The notes under the pieces: model-generated
Told to the model about the DNA's origin: nothing
Databases searched by the model: none
Seen by the model: the letters and a program-made list of their open reading frames with translations, nothing else
DNA from: Hevea brasiliensis
Lineage: Eukaryota > Streptophyta > Magnoliopsida > Malpighiales > Euphorbiaceae
Assembly: GCF_030052815.1 (NCBI RefSeq)
Contig: NC_079510.1
Location: forward strand, 9,371,375 to 9,435,374
Direction of reading: 5' to 3'
Length of the DNA: 64,000 nt
Position numbers and translations under genes: made by a program
Shown here: piece by piece, positions 12,580-22,982 of the stretch
Numbering within the stretch: position 1 is the first letter of the stretch
Layout: every line of letters starts with the position of its first letter

Positions 12580-14968
12580 TGGTGCACAATATACTAAAAT
12601 AATCTTTATGCAAAACTTAAAGCACATTCATTCAAAAATTTGGCTAAGCATGAAAATTTAATACAATCATGCATTGTAAGATTTTACATGTAAACCAAGT
12701 TCATTTCAAAGTATCAAAACACATTTCATAAAACCCACAGTTAGATCAAGCCATTCGAAACAAATAGAATCTCAATAGCCAGAGGCTAAAGAGAAATCAT
12801 ATCACAAGGCTAGCTAGCTCAAATATATGGATATCCATTCACATCCTCTTCTACTGGCACACCTCAACACTTCTCCAGAGAAGGAATCAAAATTCAAAAC
12901 AAATTACCCCCACTAGTCGTGCTAGTGAGGTGTTCAAATATATGGTCATGATACTGTGGTTTTAAAACTTATCTTAACAATTTGCTAAACATTGTCATTT
13001 CAAATATACATAATAAATTTCAACAATTTAGATCAAACATCATAAGAATGCCATAATCCAATATTTCACATTATTCAAAATGATATGCAAAAGATGATTA
13101 TAAAAGTATATGTTGTGCACAAACCTCAAACGAGTCGCCTGTTGGCCTTGACTCGACTCCTCGGGTTCTGTCCCGGTATTCTTTTCCACTGAAACACGAA
13201 ATTTTCCAATGTTTCAGTACTAAAACTTAAAATAAATCCAAAATAAACTTAACTTCACATTTAGCTAGCTCTAACGTGTTAAATTCGACGTTCTCGAAAT
13301 TTTGTGTTTCGGGTTACTATTCACTGCACTATTCAAGTCAAATTATTGACTTTCTAAGGCTTAATAGGTATGGGAACTCCAACTTCACCCACATACCACA
13401 TTTTGGTCATTAAACTTGTTGGTTTTGGTCATTTTCTCAAAGCTTAGGTCATTTTGGCAAAATTGCCAATTTTCGGTTTTGGTTCTCCGAAGTTGCACTG
13501 TTCCATTGGTCGATCTACTGTTGGAATTTGACAAACCTTCCTTCATAGAAAATGTTCCTTATTGTCTTAAGTGTATTCTCATTTTTGGATCACCTCAATC
13601 GGAGTTTTGTAGCTCAAGTTATGGCCAAAATAAGTTTACTGTTCACGTGTACTGTTCATACTGAGATTTTGGTGCTGGCAGATTTTTGGTCCAACTTTGG
13701 TTAATAATTTGATCAAGTTAAGTTCATAATTTGGTCTCACTTTCTTCATATGAAATGTTGTACTATGTCTTAGGTTTCCATCGGTTCAAGAATCGCCTAA
13801 ATCCGAGTTTTCTAGAGAGAGTTATAGCCATCAAAACCTTACTGCTCAACTGAAAATCTGCAGAGTTGCAGGTATAGTAATTTAATATTGCTCAATGATT
13901 TTGAAAGGGTTAATGGCATAATCTGGGGTGATGTTCTTCATAAAAGTTTTAGGTCTATATCTCCTCTAACCCCTGGCCAAATTTCAGGTCAATTTGACCT
14001 GTCTAACTCGAGTTATGACCAAATGAACAGTTACTGTTCATTTGGTCAGTTTAGTGCAGTGGCAGCCTGCTATCAACTCACTTTGGTCAATTGTTTCACC
14101 AAGTTTTGCTCAGTTTTTTGCCATGGTTCCTTAATGAAAATTGTGCTCTTTTATGTCTATTTTCATCCCCAATTGGTGGCATATCAATTAGACTTGTAAA
14201 ATTTGAGTTTTGGTCCTTCAAAGTGGGTTTGGTCATCTTGCCACAAAGCATGACCATTAACCTACGAATTTGGTTTAATTTCCTACCATTCCCACACAAT
14301 CCATTTGATCATAATTGACCATTATTTCACTTCATAATAGGTCAAACATGCCATTTATGCATTTCTCCAAATTTTGGTTCACTAACCCTAGCATTGAAAC
14401 CCTAATCACACTAAATTGTTTCATTTAATCACATTTAAGCATACCAACATCACATCTACCTTCATATAAGCTTGCCTACACTTATAATCTAATCAAATTC
14501 ATGCACTTACATATCAAACCCTAGCTGATCAAAATCCAGGTTTAGTCCTCCTACAATTAATTTCATTTTATTTTAAGTTAAGATCTAAGTTACATACAAC
14601 AAGAACACAAATATTAAACATAATTTTCAATTTTAAAATTCACTAACCTTAAACTTTGAATTTCAATCTTCCTCAAATCTTCAAATTCTTTTAATTTCTT
14701 GCTCCAAATCTTCTTCTTGAGGGTCAATTTAATGGTTTCTATAATTATTTTCAAGGATTAGGGGGTGAAATCTAAAGTTTAAGAAGCTTAAATCTAAGTT
14801 TTAATGGTGAAACAAAATAAAAAGAGAGGGAGAGGAGAGAGCTACGGGAAAGAGAGGAAAAAGAAAGAAGAAGAAGTAAAAAAATTGGGTTTTCAATTTT
14901 ATTTTTAGTCTTTAATTTGACTTAGTCAATTAGTTAATTAAATTAAAATTAATTATGAAGTCATAGTT

Positions 14969-14986
14969 ACATCATCATGATGATGT
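14969..14986. promoter_or_regulatory. 18-bp perfect palindrome in U3 of B (5' LTR)
   Basis: Same self-complementary ACATCATCATGATGATGT as at 6487-6504, about 560 bp from the U3 terminus. Confidence 0.5.
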
Positions 14987-15547
14987 CATTAACTTTTCAA
15001 CTTTTTCATTTTCTCTTCTTTTTTTTTTCTTTATTTTTCTATTAGTTCTTTAATTTAATTGTCGATTTCGAAATTTTCTTTTGTCCGATTTTATTTGACA
15101 GTTAGGTCAGGAGTCAGCTCTCGGGGTCAATTGACCAAATTGCCCCTCGCCGGTTCATCCCGGTTTGCAAATAATCCAATATTTCTTCCGGCTTCCTGAC
15201 CTAATTATTTGACTGGCTTAACAGTTCTTTTTCATGATTTTCTCTTTTCCACTGTTTTCATAAGGGTCCTAAGGACCGCAGCGTCACTTTTTACGGTTCG
15301 AAATTTGAGTTTAAAATGACTTCGCAGTCGTTCCCGAGGAGGTCACTCATCGCTGTGACTCTCGGCTCGTTTAACCTCTTATGTTCTGTTTTTCTTATTT
15401 ATAGTTAACTAATTAAACATTACTAATTATTTGTATTTATGGCTTCTCAAATTGTCTTAAGTGTGGCCCTAATCCCATTAATTGTCCGGACTGACACCGG
15501 TCACCGGAACAGTGAAATATACCAGGCTATACAACAGGGGTGTTACA

Positions 15548-15552
15548 GTAAT
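15548..15552. repeat. Right target-site duplication of element B (GTAAT)
   Basis: Second copy of the 5-bp duplication; LTR A resumes here. Confidence 0.95.
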
Positions 15553-16051
15553 ATCACTTATTTTTAATGGACATTTAGGTCAAAAGCCAACTCTAGGTGT
15601 CAAATGACCAAAATGCCCCTCTTGGGGTTGTATTCCCAATTTTTCGGTAACACCGATTTTTGTCGATTTATTGATTTTTTGTTTTTTCTTTGTACTAATT
15701 TATTAATTTTTCTTACACATTTCTAATTTCATTTATACTTCAATAAGTCTTTAATTATGTCTCAAAACTTAATTACGAGGGTTCCCTGCAGTCCTGGGGT
15801 CAGCTATTGCCTGCGCCATAACTTCCCGGTGCGGTCACCCATTGCTTCGGTGTCGGCTCGTTTAACTTAGTTTCACTTTCTCTCTTTTTTTTTCTTTAAT
15901 TTTTCTTGTATTTTTTTTTTTTGTTTATTTCATTGTTTTATGCCTGTTTATTATCACTGAAGTGTAGTTCCAGACATCCTGAATTATCCGAACTGACATT
16001 AGGTCACCGGAGTAGTCGAATGTATGGACTACGTAAAGTGAGGGCGTTACA
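15548..16051 (-). repeat. Left (3') LTR of element A, second part
   Basis: Continuation of the LTR after B, matching about 21678-22147. It contains the GC-rich block CGGTCACCCATTGCTTCGG followed by CTCGTTTAACTT, and a terminal block with GACATTAGGTCACCGG ending GGGCGTTACA at 16051. Similar blocks occupy the same place in B, C and F. Confidence 0.9.
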
Positions 16052-16857
16052 ATTCTTTCCCTCTAAATGAAAATTTTGTCCTCGAAAATTATCGGATTCA
16101 TATAACTGATGTTGTCAACTCATAATTTTACTCACTCTCCCATCATTATGTCCTTTGCCTTTTGTGTTTCCACTCATAAAATTCTCTTATTCTTTAGTTC
16201 CTTGATTTCTCATGCTAGAATCCTTACTAGTCCTTCTGTCTCCTTTACTTACTCCAATCCTGTTAACTTGCCCTTGTCTAGGTATTCTACATTTATCTCA
16301 CACAAATGTCTCAAATGCCTAAATTATTTCTTTCTGACAAAAATATCAAAATAACTTTAAAACTCCATATCGAGGTTTAGATATCTTCGTCCTTAAGGTA
16401 TTCTTTTCAATTTATACTCATACTAAAATCTCAAATTTTATAGTAATTCCTGTCGTATCGGTAGCTCACATTAGTGTAACCGAGTCACTAACTAATAGTG
16501 ACCTTTCGATATGTTAGTTTTAAAGTTTTCAATTTCTAACTAAAATTTTCATATTTATTTCCCATAATAGTACTCTTCTGTACCAAATCAAAGACTACTT
16601 ACAAACATCCTTATCTTGGTATACCATGAGGAAGCACGTAGCTCTACACAATAATCCCATGTCGGTACTTTAATCTGCAGCTTACAATACAAACATCGAG
16701 AACATTACATAGTCACTACGTTATAACCTCATGGACTAGGTTTTTTAACATCTTATCTGTACACTTATTTCTTTCTCTATCTTTTAAAGTCATATCAGTG
16801 GTCTCTTCATGTAATTATTTAAATTTAAAACTCATTACTTATATTTATGCCCAAGTA

Positions 16858-17044
16858 ACCTATCAAAGCACTTGCAGGCATTACATATCGCCGTCCCCGC
16901 AAGCCCCTTCTCTGTCTTTGGTGATAATTAAGGGTACCTATCAAAGCACCTGCAAGCGTTACGTATCGCCGTCCCTGCAAGCCCTTGGGTGGTATCTATT
17001 AGGGCACTTTGCAGGCGTTATGTATCACCGTCCCTGCAAACCCC
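16858..17044. repeat. Three-copy ~50-bp repeat with hairpin potential in A internal domain
   Basis: Units at about 16858-16907, 16936-16984 and 16994-17044 share a core GCGTTAYGTATCGCCGTCC flanked by TGCAAG/TTGCAGG-type ends. In the third unit TTGCAGG and CCTGCAA form a seven-base inverted repeat around the core. Spacing is uneven (about 78 then 58 bp). The core is GC-rich and stands out from the AT-rich surroundings. Function unknown; a packaging or satellite-seeding role would be speculation. Confidence 0.7.
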
Positions 17045-17938
17045 CTGATACCAATATTCATTGTCTTTTAAAATCATATCAAACATATATTGTCAATCCA
17101 TGACTTTCCATGTAGGCAGTACTGCTATCTGTAATCCCTAATTGGTATACCAATCGATCCATACAATATACATAAGTCTAGGTTTACTTTGGGCAATTAA
17201 GCATTATTAATTGTTTAACAAAATCTTCATATCCATGTATTGTGGGAAAGGTGGGTTCCACATCACTATTTCATGTGATTTACCATGTAGTGATGACGAA
17301 ATTTCCATGTCAATGTACATTGGGAAAGTGGGTCCCACATACCTGTTTCAAGTAATTTAGTATATGGTGACTTAGTAGGGATAAGTCAATAATATTTTTC
17401 AAGAACCTTTCTTTAGGTTCAATTTCAGGATTTTAACTTTACATATCACATTGGACAGTTTGTGGCCACTATTTGGCCCCATTTCCTAAAAGGAAATTGT
17501 TCTTTTATGACTTGTCCCTTTTTCCCAAATGACTATTCGAGCTCTGACTCATAAGTTTCTCCCTCCTCTCTATTTCACATTGCCCTTGTGGGGTTGGGTT
17601 TGTTCTTGGGCTTGGGCTGATAAATTATCAGCCATTTGTTGAAAGTGGCCATTTGCTAGGCCATTTATTCAGTAATTTGTACAGGTGGGCTAACTCTCTA
17701 AGGGGCTGGGGTCTCACGTTGTACTTCCGCCGTCACAGACTGTTCTATTGTCTTATTCTTCTCTTCTATATCTTTTCACAAGATTTTCTATTTCTTATAC
17801 AACCAACACAAGGAGATTTCTCTCCATTAGATCATATTTATGATGTAATATATTGTATGTATCAAATTATGACATTGAGCAGTTGTACTATGAAGGAAAA
17901 ATATTCAAATTATAGCTTAAAACATAATTTAAAAACTT

Positions 17939-17950
17939 GCTTTAATACCA
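17939..17950 (-). other. Degenerate primer binding site of element A
   Basis: Minus-strand TGGTATTAAAGC resembles the tRNA-Met site TGGTATCAGAGC with two changes, eight bases from the LTR edge. Confidence 0.7.
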
Positions 17951-18629
17951 CTAAAATATGTCACACCTTACCCCTCCATAAGGCATAACATGATTCCGTA
18001 GTATACCTAATAAATCACCAAACTTTGTCTATTGATAACCCATTAAATACACTATAAGGGATTTTAAACCTTTTCTTATTTCTTTTTACAGTGGTGAGCA
18101 CTTTTGACAGATATTAAATTTTTTTTTTTTTTAACTTTTTAACTGAAGTGAAATCAAATAACAAATTTGAAGTGTCAATAATTTTTGTAAAAATTTCGGC
18201 AGAGTACTGTCTGTAATTGGAGCAAAACAGTTCTTCAAAAACCTGTAAAAAGCACTTCCAATATATTTGTTCAATTCCAAACTCCAATATGGCTCAACTC
18301 AAATCAGTATCTTCAATACAGTTCAAACTCAATTTAATATCATTTTCAGCAATTTCAAAGATAAAGTGCAAAATGAATGAGTATTTCAAAAGCTGAAATA
18401 AGAGAATTGTAATATAACATTTTGACAGGCCTAAATAATTTATAACTTTATTTTACAACTGCTCAAGACCAAGTACAATATATACATACAGTTCACATAT
18501 ATTACAATAATATTTACAAGGAAGTGGTATGCTCAATATACCCGACAAAATCCCAAAGCGAAGTCACAAGCAGCCTACTATGCTGTTTTATCTGTCTATC
18601 TACCCGTGATAGTAATGAAAAAGCTATCG

Positions 18630-18648
18630 TTGAGTAAAATTGACTCTG
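18630..18648 (-). other. Conserved LTR stem-loop, right LTR of A
   Basis: GAGT and GACTC pair around AAAATT in TTGAGTAAAATTGACTCTG, 671 bp from the U5 terminus, followed by TGGTGCACAATA. Confidence 0.55.
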
Positions 18649-21529
18649 TGGTGCACAATAACAATTTAAAGTATGGTATATAAAATATTTATTGATAATT
18701 TACAATTCAAATAATTCACAATTTCATATCACAATTTTCAAACCTCATATAACACAAATTTGATCAAACAATTTAATAACATAATATTGCCAATCAATAA
18801 CACAACTTAGGTCATGACACAAATTTTTTCGAACATGCCGTGTTGTACACTACGACAAGACATACTCACCCCACTAATCGAAATCAATGAGGGAGGTGGC
18901 TAGCTAGCTAATGAGTACTTATCCATACTCACCTCAGACTAGCAAGTCAAAGAGGGAGGAATATAGTCATACTCACCCCATAAATGGAGGAGGAACATAG
19001 TGATATTGTAATGCCAAGTGTGAATAAAAAATAATTTCAAATCACAATATTTAAAATTTTCATACAAACCACAAATCACATTTTATCTCAAAATTTCCAT
19101 TTACAAAGTAGGCAACATAATAATTTCTAAATAAAATTCCCAAAGCCAAAATAATAAAAAATTATTCATAACTCATTTCTCCAAATAAATTTTTTAGTAA
19201 AAGCAATGAATATAAAAAGTATTGTACACAGACCTAATTTGAGTCGCCTCTAGGCCTTGACTCAATGTTCCTTATGCTTTTCAATGTGTTTTTTAACTGA
19301 AACACACAATTTAAAGTGTTTTAACACTAAATTAAATTGTTTCTGATAATAAAATCCAATATCTAAATTTTCTTGGTACTATTCCCTTCAATTCATTTCA
19401 TTAGGCAACCTATAATATTAACCATTAATACACACTAGGTAAATTAATTTTAATGTTCCCAATTTGTCACATTTTATAGTCTCTAAGTGTTGGTATATGT
19501 TACCAATTTCATTTTAAAGCTTGTTGCATTTTATTGCCATTTTCTAGATTTCATGGCCAAAGTTTACTGTCTATTGAACCAAGCTACAGTCTAAATTTGA
19601 CAGATTTCTCTTAATTAAATTGTTTCTCATTGTGTCTTCCTTAATTTCCGTTTTAAATCACTCCATTTGGAGTTGTATAGCTCAAGTTATGGTTAATTAA
19701 CCATAACTAAGTCAAATCTAAATTTTAGTTTCCTTTTCAGGCATTTTCGGTTCTGATTTTACTAATTTATTTGGACTATTTGTAATCACATTGAGGTCTA
19801 GCATTCTTCATAAGTATTGTTGCCCTATGTCTTAGGGATGACTAGAAATTTTGCTTACCATTTTTCAAATCTTATAGAATTCTTTATAGACAAATTGTTA
19901 ACTTGGACTCAAAGGTCCTATATTGGCATGGTCCTCAATTAGGTCAATCTTGACCTTAAATTCTGACCTTATACATTTATAATTTGAGGAAGTTGTCTAA
20001 AACAATATTTTAGGTCTCTTTCTTAGCTTTCCAAATTGGTATGGCTCATTTAAATTAGACACTCCTTGGGGGAGATATGCTTATTTTAATTTTCTAGATT
20101 TTATGGTCAAATGTGCCAATTCCAGATTTAGTGTGCCAATTTAATCAAGTTAATTGACCTAGTTCCCTTGATTTCTGAGTTTTGGTCAAACAACCAATAT
20201 TGTATATCTATGTCTTATTGAAATTTTGGACTGATTTCATGTCATTTAGAGTTCTATGGACCAAGTTATGGTCATTTTACTATTGCTGGTCAAGTTGCAC
20301 TTATATTGCAAAGTTTAGGTCATTTTTAGGTCAAAGTCAATTCGGCCAGTTTTTGTAACCCAATTTTGGCGATCATTTTGACTTGGTAATTGGCATTTCT
20401 GGGCTTGGTGATCTTTACCAAAGTTGTAACCCTAAGTCTAAGCTTTCCAACCATATAAATTTTAGGTCATTTGGATCTATTTTGAGTGAGTTATGGCCAA
20501 AAGAATGGCTACTATTCAAATGATCAATTTCTGGGTTTGCCAAGTTACCAATTCCGGATTAGGTCAAGTTTGAGGTCCTTTTCTGGATAGAATTTTGGCA
20601 ATCTTTCTACATGAAAGTTGGTCCATATTGAGTTTAGTTTTACCTCCAATTGGCCTCATACCAATTAGAGTCACAACTTTACACTTATAACCTAATTTAT
20701 ACACTGCCAACAATCATAAACTGCATAAGAGAATTTACACTCCCAATTTGGCAATCCTCCTCCTCCCAATACTTCAATATTTATTCATGGCACTTCTATA
20801 TATATTCAACACAATGCCAGCAAAGAAATTTTGGTCAGAATACATCAAGAGTTTAAGGCACACAATGCCCATTAATGTTTAACATCTAATTCAACCCAAG
20901 TTCAATATACATCAACACTTAACTTACACATACACTTCCATATCAATTTCACCTACTACCCCCAATTCAACATCATCATAATTCATCAATAATTTCATAA
21001 AATCATACACAATTTCATGAGTTTAAGGGCTACCAACAATGGTAGTTTACTAAGGTATTAAATTCCCCTTTCAAACCCTAAAATCAAATGCTCAATAACA
21101 CATACATGGAGATTAATTTACTAACAATTCAAATTGACTTATTCAACACTAATTTCCATCAATTACATGTAGGAAAAACTCAAGCAACTCACCTTCCATG
21201 GCTGCCAAAAATAGACAGCCCCATAACTCAACCATTTCTTCAAATTTCTTCACCCAAAAAACTACCCACAACCTCAACACAAGTTTTAATTAAGCAAGGG
21301 AAGAAAATGGATACTTACCTCTTGAGAACTTTCCCAAAACCTCACCAAATCCTTCCTTTCTTGCTCCCATAAGCTTCCTCAAGTTGAGTGTGCAAGCTTT
21401 AATGAAGAAAGTATGGTGAAATGAGGCTTAAATCATGGGTGCATGGTGGTGTTTCCTAGTTTGGCCATGGAGATTCTCTCGGTTGGTTTTGTTTTGAGGT
21501 TGAAGGTGAACATTTCTGTCCCAAAATGA

Positions 21530-21537
21530 TTTATATA
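21530..21537 (-). promoter_or_regulatory. Candidate TATA box of the right (5') LTR of A
   Basis: Minus-strand TATATAAA, conserved with 3265-3272. As this is the 5' LTR it would drive the element transcript. Confidence 0.45.
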
Positions 21538-22147
21538 GGTGTCCCATAATCTAAGTTAGTGGAGCACAAATCATAGTTTAATTAGTTAATTAATTAAAGT
21601 TACATAATTTACATTTATGCCTAAACTTTCACTATATATATAATGTATCACATTTTTATTTTTCTTGACATTTTCAAAGTGTAATACCACTTATTTTTAA
21701 TGGACATTTAGGTCAAAAGCTAACTTTAGATGTCAAATGACCAAAATGCCCCTCTTCGGGTTGTATACCCAATTTTTCGGTAACACAGATTTTTGTCGAT
21801 TTATCGATTTTTCATTTTTTCTTTGTACTAATTCATTAATTTTTCTTAGACATTTCTAATATCAATTATACTTCAATAAGTCTTTAATTATGTCTTGAAA
21901 CTTAATTTCGAGGGTTCCTCGTGGTCTTGGGGTCAGCTATTGCCTGCGTCATAACTTCCTAGTGCGGTCACCCATCGCTTCGGTGTTGGCTCGTTTAACT
22001 TAGTTTCACTTTCGCTCTTTTATTTTCCTTTAATTTTTCTTGTATTTTCTTTTTATTTATTTTATTATTTTATGCCTATTTATTATCACTAAAGTGTAGT
22101 TCCAGACATCCTGAATTGTCCAGACTACGTAAAGTAGGGGCGTTATA

Positions 22148-22982
22148 TGAATCCTTTGAAAAGTTCAAAGAATTTAAATCTGAAGTAGAAAATCAAACAG
22201 GAAAAAGTATCAAAACTCTTTGATCAGATCATGGAGGTGAATACTTAAGTACTGAATTTAATGAATACTTGAAAGAGCATGGCATTATTTCCCAAATGAC
22301 TCCTCTAGGAATGCCACAGTTGAATGGTGTATCTGAAAGAAGAAATCATACCCTATTAGATATGGTATGTAGTATGATGAGCTATACTAACATGCCAATC
22401 TCCTTTTGGGGATTTGCATTAGAATCAGCTTTGCATATTCTGAATAGGATTCCATCTAAATCAATCTCTTCCACACCTTATGAGACATGGCATGGAAGAA
22501 AATCAAGTCTTAAACATGTTAAGATTTGGGGTTGTCCAGCTTATATCAAAAAGCTGAAGACTGACAAATTGGAAACCAAGTCAGAAAAGGGTCGATTTGT
22601 TGGGTATCCAAAAGAAAGTTTTAGATATTATTTTTATTTGCCTACATCACAAAGAGTTGTGGTAAGCAGAGATGCCATATTTCTTGAACAACTGTTTATT
22701 CAAGAATGAGGCAAAGGAAGCCAAATAGAGCTAGAATTAGAGAATTCTGACCAACCAACAGATCAAATGGATATAGATCTATCTAGTCAACCTACACCTA
22801 CTGATGAATCATCTACACTAATTCCTTGCAGATTAACCAGGATATCTCACCCACCAGTGAGATGTGGTTTTCTCCATAAAAATGAATAAGAGTTGTTTAC
22901 TCATGAAGAAATAGATCATAGAGATGATCTACTTACCCATGAAGAAGCTATATCAGATATAGACTCTTCAAAATGGATTGAA
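22148..22982 (+). pseudogene. Copia D fragment 1: integrase core to the integrase-RT linker
   Basis: Translation gives ESFEKFKEFKSEVENQTG, then SDHGGEYL (second catalytic Asp), then PQLNGVSERRNHTLLDMV (catalytic Glu kept), SFWGFALESALHILNRIPSK and KIWGCPAYIKKL, a classic plant Ty1/copia integrase. A TGA at 22221-22223 replaces the CGA seen in element E. The linker continues to SISDIDSSKWIE-type sequence near 22976, with stops at about 22707 and 22886. The N-terminal gag and protease parts should lie left of element A, outside the window. The fragment ends where element C is inserted. Confidence 0.88.
22978..22982. repeat. Left target-site duplication of element C (TTGAA)
   Basis: TTGAA before the TGTAACACC edge, repeated at 35072-35076. 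Joining D across C restores the copia reading order between GGATTGA and GCTATGAAATC. Confidence 0.93.

Larger units (their letters stand above)
3421..15547 (-). mobile_element. Element B: Ty3/gypsy chromovirus (Tekay/Del-like), nested in the left LTR of A
   Basis: This is a structurally complete 12.1-kb retrotransposon. It has long LTRs at both ends (3421-7039 and 11903-15547), a 5-bp target duplication, a tRNA-Met primer site, a polypurine tract, and gag, protease, RT, RNase H, integrase and a C-terminal chromodomain, in that order on the minus strand. The protein order and the chromodomain place it among the chromoviruses; the Tekay/Del label is inferred from the long LTRs and domain style. 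The LTRs look close to identical except for a patch at about 6590-6860, so insertion is relatively recent. Coding capacity is lost through stops and frameshifts in gag and around 9468-10240. Confidence 0.93.
11903..15547 (-). repeat. 5' LTR of element B
   Basis: 3645 bp, starts TGTCACACC and ends TGTTACA in plus-strand reading. Nearly the same as 3421-7039. It holds the stem-loop at 12562-12579, the palindrome at 14969-14986, a CT/GA-rich tract around 14820-14880 and a GC-rich U3 end with GTCACTCATCGCTG and GTTTAACCT. The TSD GTAAT follows. Confidence 0.93.
16052..17958 (-). mobile_element. Internal domain of element A, no coding capacity
   Basis: The left edge reads, on the minus strand, GAGGACAAAATTTTCATTTAGAGGGAAAGAAT before the LTR when taken in pieces: a polypurine tract and the usual gypsy 3' end. 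The right edge has a leader related to that of B and a degenerate primer site. Between them no gag, protease, RT or integrase motif is visible in any frame; the frames at 16109-16354, 16798-17103 and 17653-17988 have no recognisable domain. The only structure is the repeat cluster at 16858-17044. Internal length is about 1.9 kb against about 4.9 kb in B. Confidence 0.75.
1..22147 (-). mobile_element. Element A: non-autonomous giant-LTR gypsy-like retrotransposon, left end outside window, interrupted by B
   Basis: Two long related segments (1-3420 continued at 15548-16051, and 17959-22147) flank a 1.9-kb internal domain without recognisable protein. The LTRs read TGTCACACC...GTTACA on the plus strand, so the element is on the minus strand and its 5' LTR is the right one. 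The tract before the right LTR holds a degenerate tRNA-Met primer site and a leader similar to that of element B (about 17765-17958 versus 11740-11902), so A belongs to the same broad gypsy group. About 321 bp of the left LTR lie outside the window. The two LTRs differ at many scattered positions, more than the LTR pairs of B, C or E, so A is the older insertion. It abuts the integrase of copia D at 22148. Lack of gag-pol resembles large retrotransposon derivatives (LARDs). Confidence 0.85.
17959..22147 (-). repeat. Right (5') LTR of element A, uninterrupted
   Basis: 4189 bp, from TGTCACACC to GCGTTATA; the last bases differ from the GTTACA of the left LTR by one C-to-T change. It gives the full LTR structure: stem-loop at 18630-18648, candidate TATA box at 21530-21537, GC-rich U3 block at about 21900-22000. 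It runs straight into copia D integrase sequence. The exact last base is uncertain by one or two because the target duplication of A cannot be checked. Confidence 0.9.

Noticed and set aside
16109..17988. Frames in the internal domain of A as a possible novel protein
   Set aside because: Short, low-complexity, hydrophobic by AT composition, no start context or similarity to known families; the region also carries repeats across them.
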